This document shows, in pieces, positions 54,519 to 63,396 of a stretch of 64,000 nucleotides of DNA. The translations under genes were made by a program, and so were the position numbers. Origin of the DNA: Microbacterium aoyamense (GTDB lineage Bacteria > Actinomycetota > Actinomycetes > Actinomycetales > Microbacteriaceae); contig NZ_JAKNUT010000005.1 in assembly GCF_023155855.1 (NCBI RefSeq), positions 62,001 to 126,000 on the forward strand, in the 5' to 3' direction. Every line of letters starts with the position of its first letter. Position 1 is the stretch's first letter. Below the pieces are notes generated by a model, which was not told where the DNA came from, made no database searches, and saw nothing but the letters and a program-made list of their open reading frames with translations.

Positions 54519-57430
54519 GACTGCCCTTCCTCCGCGGTGGGCGCAGCGACGTCCGCATCGGCGCGGCGTACCGGCCGGGGATCGCGCCGCTCCCGCGGAT
54601 CGGGGCCCACGACGCGCGGCGTGCGCCGAGCCTCACGCCGCGTCGCGGCCGTCGGGACCGCCAGGAGCACGGCGATGCCCGCGATGACGAGGTTCAGAGC
54701 CGTGATCCATCCGGCCACGCGGTGGACGGATGCCGGAGCCTCCGCGCGTGGCGCTACCTCCGTCACGACGCGCCACAGCACGCCCCGTGCCGTGGAGCCG
54801 ACGGCCTCGAGGCCTTCGCGCTGGTCGATCGCGGTCTCGGCCGCGATCCGCACCGCGCGCGTGGCATCCGCCTCGTCCGCGTCGGCGTGCGCCAAGAGCA
54901 CGAAAGCGATGCCGGCGTCTGCGAGCTCTGACGCGAGGTCTTCGGCAGACCCCGCCATGAGCCCGGCGGCCAGGTTCGCCACCTGCTCGTCCTGGGCCGT
55001 CACGACGGTCGCCGTCTGGACGACCGTGCTCTGGGATCCGAGCGTCTCACTGCCGCCCCATACGACCTGCGCGGCCGCCGCGTCCTCACGCTGGGGCGTC
55101 AGCACGAGCGTGCCGACGTTCGGATCGCCCGCGCCGCGCGCGGCGACGTACGCCGGCAAGGTGCTGGCCGGCCCGTTGGTCAGCAGCGCCGCGTCGCGCG
55201 CCACGGCGGTGAGCGACGGGACCGCGAGGACGAGCACGCCCGCCGCGACGAGCGCACCCACCGCGCCACGCACGAGTGAGAGACGATCATCGAGGCCCGC
55301 ATCGAGCGCGACGAGCGCGCCGCCGAGCACTCCGAGCCACGCGAGGCTCAGCGCGGTGCCCGGCCACAGCGGCACCGCGATCGACTCCGCGAAGGCGACC
55401 GAGATGCCCACGACGCCCAGCGCCGTGCCGATGCCGAGCGCGGTGATCACGAGCAGGGCGACGCCGGCCGACCACCGCGGCGTGAGCGGCGCGACGAGCG
55501 CGAGCACCGCGAGCGGAGCGACCAGCAGCGGCACCCACCAGACGGGCGCCGAGACGAACTCCGCCCACCCCGCGAGATCCGGCGAAGGGAAACCCATCGC
55601 GAGCAGCGAACGACCGGCCGCGTCCGCGGCCACCTGCGGGCCGAGCCACGTGACCCCGGGGTCCGCCAGCATCCACCATCCGTCGCCCGTCGCGATCGCC
55701 CGCCAGGCGAACGGCAGCGCGAGGGCGAGTGCGGGAACGACGACCCAGATCAGCCGTGTCACGCCGCGACCCGCGCGCACCGCGATCGCGAGGACGACGG
55801 CGCCGACCCAGATCAGCCCGAGCGCGGGTGCGAGCGACGGCGCGCACACGACGACGGCCGCCAGGAGGAGGGATGCCGCCCCCGCCGCCGACCAGGAGCG
55901 GTGCGCGACGGAGCCGGCGTAGAAGAGCCACGGCAGCAGCAGGTGCACCATGACGGCGGCGGGGCGCCCCTGCGTGAGCGCCGTGAGGAACGTGGGGCTC
56001 AGCGCCCACACCACACCCGCGAGCAGTCGCAGCCCGGAACGCTCGGTCACGCGCGTCGCGGCGAACCACCCGCCGAGCGCCGCGAGCGGCAGGGCGAGGA
56101 CCCACAGCACGACCAGGGCCCGGGACGGTTCGACGGGCCAGAGGGATCCGACGATCGCGATGACGACGGCGAAGGGGTCCGCCGGCCCGATCGTCTGGAG
56201 GCCGGAGGCCCGCAGCCCGAACGCGGTATCGCCCCACAGCTGCGCGACCGTCGCCCGGAGGGGTTCGAGACCGCCGCCGCCGAGGACGGGCCACGCCAGG
56301 AGAGCGGGGAACGCGGCGATCCCGACCACGAGCGCACCCAGGACGAGCCACGCACCGCCGCCGGCGAAGAATCGCAGGTCGTTGCGCACGCGCCCGTCCG
56401 CGGACACGGGGTCGTCCTCGAGGCGTGACCGCAGCTGGGCGCCGGTCACGCGCAAGGGCGCGAGCTGCGCCCACGAAGCCCGGCGGGTGCGAGAGATGCC
56501 GCGGCGCGCGCGGACGACCGCCCCGAACCGCACCATCGCGACGACCGCGGCAGCCCACTCGGGCGCGATGACACCGGGTTGCTTGCGCACGAGCTGCAGC
56601 GCCGTGCGCCACACCGCGAGCGGGAGCACCGCGAGCCACAGGAGCGGCACCGCCCACGCACGCGCGTAGACGAGACGACGGTGCAGCCCGGCCGTGCGTC
56701 GCGCGAACGCGATGCGACGCCGATGCGCAGCCGTCGCGGGGAGGGGAAGCCCCGCGACGCCGTCGCCCGAGACCGCGACGAGGGCCGTCGGGGCGAGCGC
56801 GACGCGGGCACCCGCGAGGCGCGCGCGCACGCCGAGATCGAGTCCCTCGTCCGCCCCCGACAGGCCGCGATCGAGCCCGCCGAGCGCGGCCCACGCATCC
56901 TTCCGCACGAGAATCGCGCGCACGTCGGCACCGAGCACGTCCGAGGCATCGTCGTGCTGGCCCTGGTCGAGTTCGCCGTCGGCAAGACCCACGGCGCGGC
57001 CGAACCGCGTCATCGATGCGCCGAGCGAGACGATCTCACCGTGATCGTCGGCGCGGACGAGCTTGGGCGCGACGATCGCGACGGAAGGCGAGAGTTCGAG
57101 CGCCGCCACGAGGCGCGCGAGGGCTTCGGGAAGGGGTGAGGTGTCCTGCGCGAGCAGCCAGACGGCATCTGTGTCGGGATCGGCGTCAGGTGCGACCGCG
57201 GCGAGTGCTTCGGCGAAGGACGTGGATGCCGGAAGCTCGACGACCGCGCTGGCCGGCGATTCCTCGGCTGCGGTCAGGACGCCCGGCTCGCGGCCGCACA
57301 GCACGATGGTGAGCCGATCGACGGCGCGCGTCTGGAGCGCGAGCGCCGCGATCGTCCGTCGCAGGTGATGCGCGGCGGGGGTGCGACCGTCGGGACGAAC
57401 GACGACGAGGGCGTGAACGCGGGCGGGCAT
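54515..57430 (-). CDS. Large membrane glycosyltransferase (GT2-like domain plus multi-helix membrane region)
   Basis: A 971-aa protein. Residues 1-260 form a GT-A domain starting VHALVVVRPDGRTPAAHHLR; the position of the usual DDD/DxD metal motif reads LLAQDTSPLPEAL, so one acidic residue is replaced. GADVRAILVRKDAWAALGGL and SGADEGLDLGVRARLAG are standard GT2 elements. Helices follow near residues 260-285, then about 12 more between 365 and 750, a soluble extracytoplasmic part (about 760-900) and a last helix near 920. This resembles polyprenyl-linked sugar transferases of the mycobacterial envelope (Rv3779-like). TAGGCT is 9 nt before the ATG. It precedes DUF5719 in a two-gene operon. Confidence 0.87.
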   Translation of the reverse strand: MPARVHALVVVRPDGRTPAAHHLRRTIAALALQTRAVDRLTIVLCGREPGVLTAAEESPASAVVELPASTSFAEALAAVAPDADPDTDAVWLLAQDTSPLPEALARLVAALELSPSVAIVAPKLVRADDHGEIVSLGASMTRFGRAVGLADGELDQGQHDDASDVLGADVRAILVRKDAWAALGGLDRGLSGADEGLDLGVRARLAGARVALAPTALVAVSGDGVAGLPLPATAAHRRRIAFARRTAGLHRRLVYARAWAVPLLWLAVLPLAVWRTALQLVRKQPGVIAPEWAAAVVAMVRFGAVVRARRGISRTRRASWAQLAPLRVTGAQLRSRLEDDPVSADGRVRNDLRFFAGGGAWLVLGALVVGIAAFPALLAWPVLGGGGLEPLRATVAQLWGDTAFGLRASGLQTIGPADPFAVVIAIVGSLWPVEPSRALVVLWVLALPLAALGGWFAATRVTERSGLRLLAGVVWALSPTFLTALTQGRPAAVMVHLLLPWLFYAGSVAHRSWSAAGAASLLLAAVVVCAPSLAPALGLIWVGAVVLAIAVRAGRGVTRLIWVVVPALALALPFAWRAIATGDGWWMLADPGVTWLGPQVAADAAGRSLLAMGFPSPDLAGWAEFVSAPVWWVPLLVAPLAVLALVAPLTPRWSAGVALLVITALGIGTALGVVGISVAFAESIAVPLWPGTALSLAWLGVLGGALVALDAGLDDRLSLVRGAVGALVAAGVLVLAVPSLTAVARDAALLTNGPASTLPAYVAARGAGDPNVGTLVLTPQREDAAAAQVVWGGSETLGSQSTVVQTATVVTAQDEQVANLAAGLMAGSAEDLASELADAGIAFVLLAHADADEADATRAVRIAAETAIDQREGLEAVGSTARGVLWRVVTEVAPRAEAPASVHRVAGWITALNLVIAGIAVLLAVPTAATRREARRTPRVVGPDPRERRDPRPVRRADADVAAPTAEEGQS

Positions 57431-57501
57431 GACCTGGTCAGCCTAAGCGGGCGCGGCGGCAGACCGCGTGCGCACTCGCCGCGTGGCCGAGATCGGTGCG
57501 A

Positions 57502-57828
57502 TCAGCCTGCGCGCCGCTTGAGCTTGCGACGTTCGCGCTCGCTCAGACCGCCCCAGATCCCGAAGCGCTCATCGTTCTGGAGCGCGTACTCGAGGCACTG
57601 ATCGCGTACATCGCAGGTCGTGCAGATCCGCTTCGCATCGCGGGTCGATCCACCCTTTTCGGGGAAGAACGCCTCCGGATCCGTCTGCGAGCACAGCGCA
57701 TCCGTCTGCCATGAGAGCGGATTGTCGTCCTCGACCGGAGCCGGCCGGCGAACGCCGGGAACCCCGAGATTGACCGGATCGACGAACCAATTGTCGGGAA
57801 CGCCTGAACGGTACTGTGACCCGGTCAT
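57502..57828 (-). CDS. whiB2: WhiB-family iron-sulfur regulator, WhiB2/WhmD type
   Basis: A 108-aa protein with cluster cysteines C46, C69, C72 and C78, the turn GIWGGLSERERRKLKRRAG at the C-terminus and an N-terminal extension of about 40 residues, as in WhiB2. WhiB2/WhmD is required for septation in mycobacteria, and its sporulation counterpart is WhiB. The nearby AFFPEKGGSTRDAKRIC is diagnostic for this branch. It is read from a well-formed promoter at 57903-57931 and starts at the ATG 57828 after GGGGGAGGACGAGC. Confidence 0.95.
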   Translation of the reverse strand: MTGSQYRSGVPDNWFVDPVNLGVPGVRRPAPVEDDNPLSWQTDALCSQTDPEAFFPEKGGSTRDAKRICTTCDVRDQCLEYALQNDERFGIWGGLSERERRKLKRRAG

Positions 57829-57902
57829 GCTCGTCCTCCCCCTGCTATCCCCCCGATTAACGCTGGACCCGCGAGTGGCCCCACCAACTTCGCGTTGCCC
57901 TA

Positions 57903-57931
57903 ATTACACCCGTGTAGTTCGCCCGGGTCAA
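57903..57931 (-). promoter_or_regulatory. whiB2 promoter
   Basis: On the minus strand TTGACC (57931-57926) and TGTAAT (57908-57903) are separated by 17 bp, each one mismatch from consensus. The spacer/-10 region includes the near palindrome TACAC-GGG-TGTA, a possible regulator site. The leader to the ATG is about 70 nt. Confidence 0.65.
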
Positions 57932-58011
57932 GTCGCGGATACTAAAGCCTCAACCTCGACGTGAACCTTTACGACGCGCCGTCGGCGTGTCGCGATGCGG
58001 TATCGAAGCGT

Positions 58012-59133
58012 TCATCGACCGGGCGACGCGAGGAAGAGCTCGCCGTCGCCGTCGACGTGCACGACGCGCTCATCGGTCGTGACGAGCAGCGCCTGCCCCG
58101 GGTCCAGGGTCACGGTCTCCCCCGATGCTCCGCCCCGGACGGTCACGCGTCCGCGCGTCGCCAGAGCGATCGTCAGGCCGTCGACGGCGACGGATCCGGC
58201 ATCCCCACCTCGCACGCGTCGCAACGAGAAGTCATCCACCGGCACGTCGTACCGTTCGACGCCCGGGGCATCGGCGACGGGTTCGAGGATCGGCACGTCG
58301 GCGTCGCTCGCGTCGAGCACCGAGACCAGTTCGGCGACATCGATGTGCTTGGGTGTGAGACCTCCGCGCAGGACGTTGTCGCTCGCCGCCATGATCTCGA
58401 CGCCCAGCCCCTCGAGATAGGCGTGCAGCACGCCCGCCGGCACGAAGAGCCCCTCGCCTGCCCGCAGCGTCACGAGGTTCATCAGCAGCGCCACGACGAT
58501 GCCGGGATCGCCGGGACGGAGGTCGTCCAGGTCGGCGACGAGCGCGAGCTCCGCGTCGAACTCCGGCGACGTCGCCGAGCGTGCCGTGGCGATGAGCGCG
58601 CGCACGACCTCGTGCGCCTCGTCCGACAGCACCCATGCGATCGCGTCGAGCGGGTCGTCGAGTCGCGCGGCCAGCTCCGCGCCCGGGGCCCCGAGACCGC
58701 TCAGGAGCACGCGCGTGCGCGCGATCGGGCGCAGTCCTGCGAGCGCGCGGAACCGGGGACTGAGTGCGACGATGAGCTCGGGTTTGTGGTTGGCGTCGCG
58801 GTACGTGCGCGCCGGGGCATCCCGCGGGATCCCGGCGGCCTCCTCGCGCGCGAATCCCGCCGCGGCCTGCGCCTGTGAGGGGTGCGCCTGGATCGAGAGG
58901 GTGGATGCCGCGGCCAGCAGCTTCAGCAGGTACGGCAGCGACTGCTCGCCGTGCTCCGCGAGCCACGCGTCCAGACGCGCGCCCTCGGCCGTGACGGCGG
59001 GATTCGCGGGGTGATCGCCGAACCACACCTCGGCCTCGATCCTCCCGGTCGGCACCCGGCCCTCGAGTTCGGCGAGGAGCGTGGTGGAGCCCCACGCGTA
59101 GTCGAGCGGACGGTTGGCGATCGGCACGAGCAT
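58012..59133 (-). CDS. manA: Mannose-6-phosphate isomerase, class I
   Basis: A zinc enzyme (373 aa) interconverting fructose 6-phosphate and mannose 6-phosphate, supplying GDP-mannose for wall glycans. Zinc ligands appear as Q82 and H84 in LSIQAHPSQAQA, E118 in DANHKPELIVAL and a histidine near residue 243 in VPAGVLHAYLEG. GLTPKHIDVAELVSVLD marks the active-site side. The ATG at 59133 has TACGCT exactly 6 nt upstream, so it is probably leaderless. It diverges from the O-antigen-ligase-like gene over 40 bp and is in the position of Rv3255c. Confidence 0.96.
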   Translation of the reverse strand: MLVPIANRPLDYAWGSTTLLAELEGRVPTGRIEAEVWFGDHPANPAVTAEGARLDAWLAEHGEQSLPYLLKLLAAASTLSIQAHPSQAQAAAGFAREEAAGIPRDAPARTYRDANHKPELIVALSPRFRALAGLRPIARTRVLLSGLGAPGAELAARLDDPLDAIAWVLSDEAHEVVRALIATARSATSPEFDAELALVADLDDLRPGDPGIVVALLMNLVTLRAGEGLFVPAGVLHAYLEGLGVEIMAASDNVLRGGLTPKHIDVAELVSVLDASDADVPILEPVADAPGVERYDVPVDDFSLRRVRGGDAGSVAVDGLTIALATRGRVTVRGGASGETVTLDPGQALLVTTDERVVHVDGDGELFLASPGR

Positions 59134-59173
59134 TCTTCGAGCGTAATAGCGCGAACGAGTACCCTGTGAGGCG

Positions 59174-60577
59174 ATGGCCGTCTATACGAAGCACCCGGCC
59201 TCGGAACCGCCCTCCGCACCGGTCCGAGAGAAGACGGGGCACTTGATGCTCCGCGGCTGGTGCATCTTCGTGCTCTTCATGGCGCTGTCCGGCACGGCGT
59301 GGGTGCACGCCTTCGGCGAACCCGTGACGGCGGCCATCGTGATCGCGGGTGCGGTCGTGTCGCTCGTGCTGTGGTCCGTCATCCGTCCCTCGGTGCAGTG
59401 GCGACGCCTCCCCTGGTTCGCCGTGTCGTACATCGCGTGGGCGACGCTGTCGCTCGCGTGGTCCGCGTGGCTCGGGGCGACCGCCGTGACGCTCCTGCTG
59501 CTGTACCTCACGACGATCCAAGCGGCCTTCGTCGCCGCCGTGCTCACGTGGCGCGAGCTCGTGCGCGCGATCGCCTCGGCGCTCAAGTGGGTCATGGCGC
59601 TGTCCCTTGTGTTCGAACTGTGGGTCGCGGTGTTCGTGAAGGCGCCGCTCCTGCCCGGGTTCATCGTCGGCAAAGCGGACGACCCGATCGAGTACTGGTC
59701 GCGCAACAACCTGTTCGAGTGGGACAAGCGCATCCAGGGCATCATGGGCAACTCCAACCTGCTCGCCCCCGTCGCGCTGCTCGCGATCATCGTCTTCGCG
59801 ATCCGGATCGCGGCGGGCGCGCCCCGACGCGTGCTGCTCTACGGCTGGATCGCGCTGGCGGCCTTCCTGTTCGTGCGCGCCTCGTCGGCGACCGCCTACC
59901 TCGCGGCAGCGGGAGCCGTGCTCGTGCTCATCACCGTGCTGCTCATGCGCAGGGCCCGCAGACCCGGCGAGCGCACGAAGTACTACATCGGGTACGCCGT
60001 CATCGGCATCGGCGGCGCGCTCGCGCTGTTCTTCTTCCGCGAGCCGATCTTCACGATGCTCGGCCGCGGCTCCGACCTCACCGGCCGCGAGACGGTGATC
60101 TGGGCGGAAGTGCTCGAGCGTGCGAACCAGCGCCCCGTCGCCGGTTGGGGGTTCGCGACCCCGTGGGTGACGAACGACCCGATGTTCGACGGGTGGATCG
60201 TCGACCACGGCGTCTCGGTGCAGCAGGCGCACAACATGTGGCTGGACGTCTATCTGCAGCTCGGAATCGTCGGGCTCGTCCTGTTCTCGCTCCTCTTCCT
60301 CGCGTACGTCTGGCGCACGTGGTTCTTCGCCGTCGACAGACCCCGGTGGGATCTGCGCGCCGACCGCCCCTACTCGCCGCTCACCCTGCTGCCGACGCTC
60401 GTCGGGGCGATCCTGCTCGTGCAGGGCTTCGCCGAGTCCAGCCCCCTCCTGCTGTGGGGATGGATGTTCCTGATCATGTTCGGGTTCAAGATCAAGCAGT
60501 CGCCGCACATCGGCGTGGGGCCCGCCGAGCAGGGTGCCGCCATCGAGCGCGGCGAGCCGATCAAGCAGGCTCCGTGA
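59174..60577 (+). CDS. O-antigen ligase/polymerase family protein (Wzy_C), first of two
   Basis: A 467-aa membrane protein with about 11 helices. The large loop has RPVAGWGFATPWVTNDP and the Wzy_C element AHNMWLDVYLQLGIVGLVLF with the conserved histidine. Family members polymerise or ligate lipid-linked glycan units outside the membrane. In a Gram-positive this implies assembly of a wall or capsular polysaccharide. TACCCT is 8 nt before the ATG, and GAGG lies within the spacer. The stop overlaps the start of the second ligase gene in GTGA, so the two are coupled. Confidence 0.9.
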   Translation: MAVYTKHPASEPPSAPVREKTGHLMLRGWCIFVLFMALSGTAWVHAFGEPVTAAIVIAGAVVSLVLWSVIRPSVQWRRLPWFAVSYIAWATLSLAWSAWLGATAVTLLLLYLTTIQAAFVAAVLTWRELVRAIASALKWVMALSLVFELWVAVFVKAPLLPGFIVGKADDPIEYWSRNNLFEWDKRIQGIMGNSNLLAPVALLAIIVFAIRIAAGAPRRVLLYGWIALAAFLFVRASSATAYLAAAGAVLVLITVLLMRRARRPGERTKYYIGYAVIGIGGALALFFFREPIFTMLGRGSDLTGRETVIWAEVLERANQRPVAGWGFATPWVTNDPMFDGWIVDHGVSVQQAHNMWLDVYLQLGIVGLVLFSLLFLAYVWRTWFFAVDRPRWDLRADRPYSPLTLLPTLVGAILLVQGFAESSPLLLWGWMFLIMFGFKIKQSPHIGVGPAEQGAAIERGEPIKQAP

Positions 60578-61899
60578 CAGCCGGACGCCGACCCCATCCG
60601 GGGTGGGTCACGACGCTGGTGGGCTCGGCATCCTTCGCCCGCGCGTTCACGCTCGTCGTCCTCGGAACGGTCTTCGCCTCGTTCGCGATCGAGCGCATCG
60701 CCGGGCGCACGACCTACATCACGATCGTCGTCTGCCTCTGCATCCTCGGCGCAGGCGTGCTCATCGTGCGCCGGAGCGAGGTGTCACTCCTGCGGCTCGT
60801 GCCGACGACGCTCGTCGCCTTCCTCGGCTGGACGCTCATCAGCGGCTTCTGGGCCTGGGACCGCGCGGACTCGTGGTGGAGCTGGGTGTCGACGGCCGCG
60901 CTCGCGTTCCTCGCCGTCGTCATCGGGCACATCCGCGACACACTGCAGACCGCCCGTGCCGTCGGCGACGTGCTGCGACTGCTGCTGAGCATCTCCATCG
61001 GCGTCGAGATCCTCTCCGGCGTCATCCTCGACATCCCGTTCCGCTTCCTCGGCGTGCAGGGCAACATCGCCCAGTTCGGGCCGATCCAGGGCATCTTCGG
61101 CACGCGCAACATGCTCGGCTTCATCGCGGTGCTCGCCCTCATCACATTCCTGATCGAGTACCGCACGCAGTCGGTGAAGCCGGGCCTGTCGATCTTCTCC
61201 GTGGTGCTGGCCGGGTCGCTCGCGGCGTTCTCCGATTCCCCCACCGTGCTCGTTCTGGCCGTCGCGGTCGGGGCGGCCGTCGCCGCCCTCGCCTTGGTTC
61301 GTCACACCGACCCGGATCGGCGTGGGCCGCTGCAGTGGATCCTCGGCGCTCTCGTCGTCGTGGGCATCGCCGTCGGGTACGCGGCGCGGCATCCCATCAT
61401 CGCGTGGCTGGGCGCGGGCACCGACTTCTCGATGCGGGTCAACCTGTGGAACCTGATGGTGGACTACGTGACGCTTCGCCCCGTCCAGGGATGGGGCTGG
61501 TATGGGCCGTGGGTCGACGGCGGCACGCCGTTCTCGATCATCAACTACCGGCTGCGGGCCTCGCACGCGACGGGACTCAACGCCTACTTCGACGTGCTGC
61601 TGCAGGTGGGCTGGGTCGGCCTCATCCTCTTCGTCGCCTTCGTCGGCGTCGCGCTCGTGCGCTCCTGGCTCGACGCGAGCGAGCGGCGATCCGTCGTGTA
61701 CGCGTGGACGCCGCTCATCCTCGTCACCCTCCTCGTGGACTCGATGTTCGAGAGCTTCACGCTCGCCGGAGTGGGATGGATGCTGCTCGTGCTGTGTGCC
61801 GTGCGGGCCGGGCAGTCGCGGGGCTGGCGTGAGCGACTCGATGGCCGGAGCGGGCCGAGCCTGCCGCGGGTCGAGGATCCGCGACCGGACGCACGGTAG
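60574..61899 (+). CDS. O-antigen ligase/polymerase family protein (Wzy_C), second of two
   Basis: A 441-aa membrane protein with about 11 helices. The same signatures recur as in its neighbour: RPVQGWGWYGPWVDGGTP and SHATGLNAYFDVLLQVGWVG, followed by LILFVAFVGVALV. The two proteins are clearly related but not near-identical, so they are old paralogues with probably different roles, such as polymerase and ligase. The GTG start overlaps the previous stop. The gene ends in TAG, which is also the first half of the -10 (TAGGAT) of the next transcript. Confidence 0.9.
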   Translation: MTAGRRPHPGWVTTLVGSASFARAFTLVVLGTVFASFAIERIAGRTTYITIVVCLCILGAGVLIVRRSEVSLLRLVPTTLVAFLGWTLISGFWAWDRADSWWSWVSTAALAFLAVVIGHIRDTLQTARAVGDVLRLLLSISIGVEILSGVILDIPFRFLGVQGNIAQFGPIQGIFGTRNMLGFIAVLALITFLIEYRTQSVKPGLSIFSVVLAGSLAAFSDSPTVLVLAVAVGAAVAALALVRHTDPDRRGPLQWILGALVVVGIAVGYAARHPIIAWLGAGTDFSMRVNLWNLMVDYVTLRPVQGWGWYGPWVDGGTPFSIINYRLRASHATGLNAYFDVLLQVGWVGLILFVAFVGVALVRSWLDASERRSVVYAWTPLILVTLLVDSMFESFTLAGVGWMLLVLCAVRAGQSRGWRERLDGRSGPSLPRVEDPRPDAR

Positions 61900-61903
61900 G
61901 ATT
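61890..61903 (+). promoter_or_regulatory. Promoter block in front of the UDP-sugar dehydrogenase gene
   Basis: CGCACGGTAGGATT contains the -10 TAGGAT (61897-61902), overlapping the stop of the previous gene. The identical 14-mer occurs at 63331-63344. The predicted leader is about 60 nt and includes a tandem duplication of GCAGGAAAG (61941-61949 and 61951-61959) just before the ATG. Confidence 0.55.
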
Positions 61904-61970
61904 TCGAGGTCGTGCCGTCGACTGAGTCGGTGCCGTCAGCGCAGGAAAGCGCAGGAAAGTAGGAACACGC

Positions 61971-63281
61971 ATGCGCCTCTCCGTGATCGGCTGCGGCTAC
62001 CTCGGCGCCGTGCACGCCGCCGCCATGGCATCCATCGGCCACGATGTGATCGGAATCGATGTCGACCCGCACAAGATCGCGCTGCTGGCGTCGGGCAAGG
62101 CTCCGTTCTTCGAGCCGGGTCTGCCCGAGCTCATCTCGTCGGGACTCGCCGCCGGCACCCTGGCCTTCACCGACGACATCGCTCAGGCCCGCGGTGCCGA
62201 CGTGCACTTCATCGCCGTCGGGACCCCACAGCAGGCCGGGAGCAACGCGGCCGACCTCACCGCCGTCCGCGCAGCGTTCGCCGCGATCATCCCGCACCTG
62301 CGCAGCGGCGACATCGTCGTCGGCAAGTCGACCGTCCCCGTCGGCACCGCCGAGAGCCTCGCCGCGGATGTCGAAGCCACGGGCGCGACTCTCACGTGGA
62401 ATCCCGAGTTCCTCCGCGAGGGCTTCGCGGTGCACGACACGATCGATCCCGATCGCATCGTCATCGGCGTGCAGGACGGCGACGAGAACGCCCCGGCAGC
62501 CGACATCCTGCGGTCCGTCTACCACCCCTCGGTTGCGAAGGGCACCGCCGTCATCGTGACCGACTTCGCGACGGCGGAGCTCGTCAAGGTCGCCGCGAAC
62601 GCCTTCCTCGCCACGAAGATCTCGTTCATCAACGCGATGGCCGAGATCGCCGAAGCGACCGGCGCCGACGTCCTGCAGCTCGCCGATGCGATCGGGCACG
62701 ATGAGCGGATCGGCCGCCGGTTCCTCGGAGCGGGTGTGGGTTTCGGTGGCGGGTGCCTGCCGAAGGACATCCGCGCCTTCACGGCGCGTGCCGAGGAGCT
62801 CGGGCGCGGCGAGTCGGTCGCGTTCCTCCGCGAAGTCGACGCGATCAACCTGCGTCGCCGTGACCGCGCGGTGTCGCTCGTCGCCGACGCACTGGGCGAC
62901 GCGATCACGGGTGCGCGCGTGACGATGCTCGGGGCGGCGTTCAAGCCGCACAGCGACGATATCCGTGACTCCCCCGCGCTCGACATCGCCGTCAGGCTCC
63001 AGGACCTCGGCGCGATCGTGACCGTCACCGATCCCGAAGCCCTCGCGAACGCCGAGCGCACGCACCCGACCCTGAACTACGTCGCCGATCGTGACGAGGC
63101 GCTCCGCGGCGCCGAGGCCGTCGTGCTCGTGACCGAGTGGGACGAGTACCGACGCGAACTCAGCCCCGATCACGCCGCCGCGCTGGTGGAGCGACGTCTC
63201 GTCGTCGACGGCCGCAATGCCCTCGACGCACCCGCGTGGCGCGCCGCGGGCTGGGAGTACTACGGGATGGGCCGGCGCTGA
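61971..63281 (+). CDS. ugd: UDP-glucose/GDP-mannose dehydrogenase family protein (UDP-glucose 6-dehydrogenase)
   Basis: A 436-aa NAD-dependent dehydrogenase oxidising a nucleotide sugar at C6, most likely UDP-glucose to UDP-glucuronate. The Rossmann motif is RLSVIGCGYLGAVHAA at the N-terminus; NPEFLREGFAVHD and the catalytic-cysteine loop GFGGGCLPKD (C262) are intact, and the C-terminal domain has GAAFKPHSDDIRDSPALDIA. Substrate (UDP-glucose versus UDP-ManNAc or GDP-mannose) is inferred from the overall closeness to Ugd. It lies between two ligase-like genes and a galactofuranosyltransferase, so its product probably feeds a wall polysaccharide. Confidence 0.92.
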   Translation: MRLSVIGCGYLGAVHAAAMASIGHDVIGIDVDPHKIALLASGKAPFFEPGLPELISSGLAAGTLAFTDDIAQARGADVHFIAVGTPQQAGSNAADLTAVRAAFAAIIPHLRSGDIVVGKSTVPVGTAESLAADVEATGATLTWNPEFLREGFAVHDTIDPDRIVIGVQDGDENAPAADILRSVYHPSVAKGTAVIVTDFATAELVKVAANAFLATKISFINAMAEIAEATGADVLQLADAIGHDERIGRRFLGAGVGFGGGCLPKDIRAFTARAEELGRGESVAFLREVDAINLRRRDRAVSLVADALGDAITGARVTMLGAAFKPHSDDIRDSPALDIAVRLQDLGAIVTVTDPEALANAERTHPTLNYVADRDEALRGAEAVVLVTEWDEYRRELSPDHAAALVERRLVVDGRNALDAPAWRAAGWEYYGMGRR

Positions 63282-63330
63282 CGACGCCTGCCCGGATGCC
63301 CCGCCGCGGCACCCAGGATTCGCCGACGAG

Positions 63331-63344
63331 CGCACGGTAGGATT
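63331..63344 (+). promoter_or_regulatory. Second copy of the CGCACGGTAGGATT promoter block
   Basis: Identical over 14 bp to 61890-61903, with -10 TAGGAT at 63337-63342. It lies about 53 nt before the GTG of the GlfT2-like gene, giving a leader of about 48 nt with CGGAGAA as ribosome binding site. Confidence 0.55.
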
Positions 63345-63396
63345 CCCTGCGGCCCGACGCATCGCGCCCGCCGTCAGACCTCCGGAGAATCCACAC

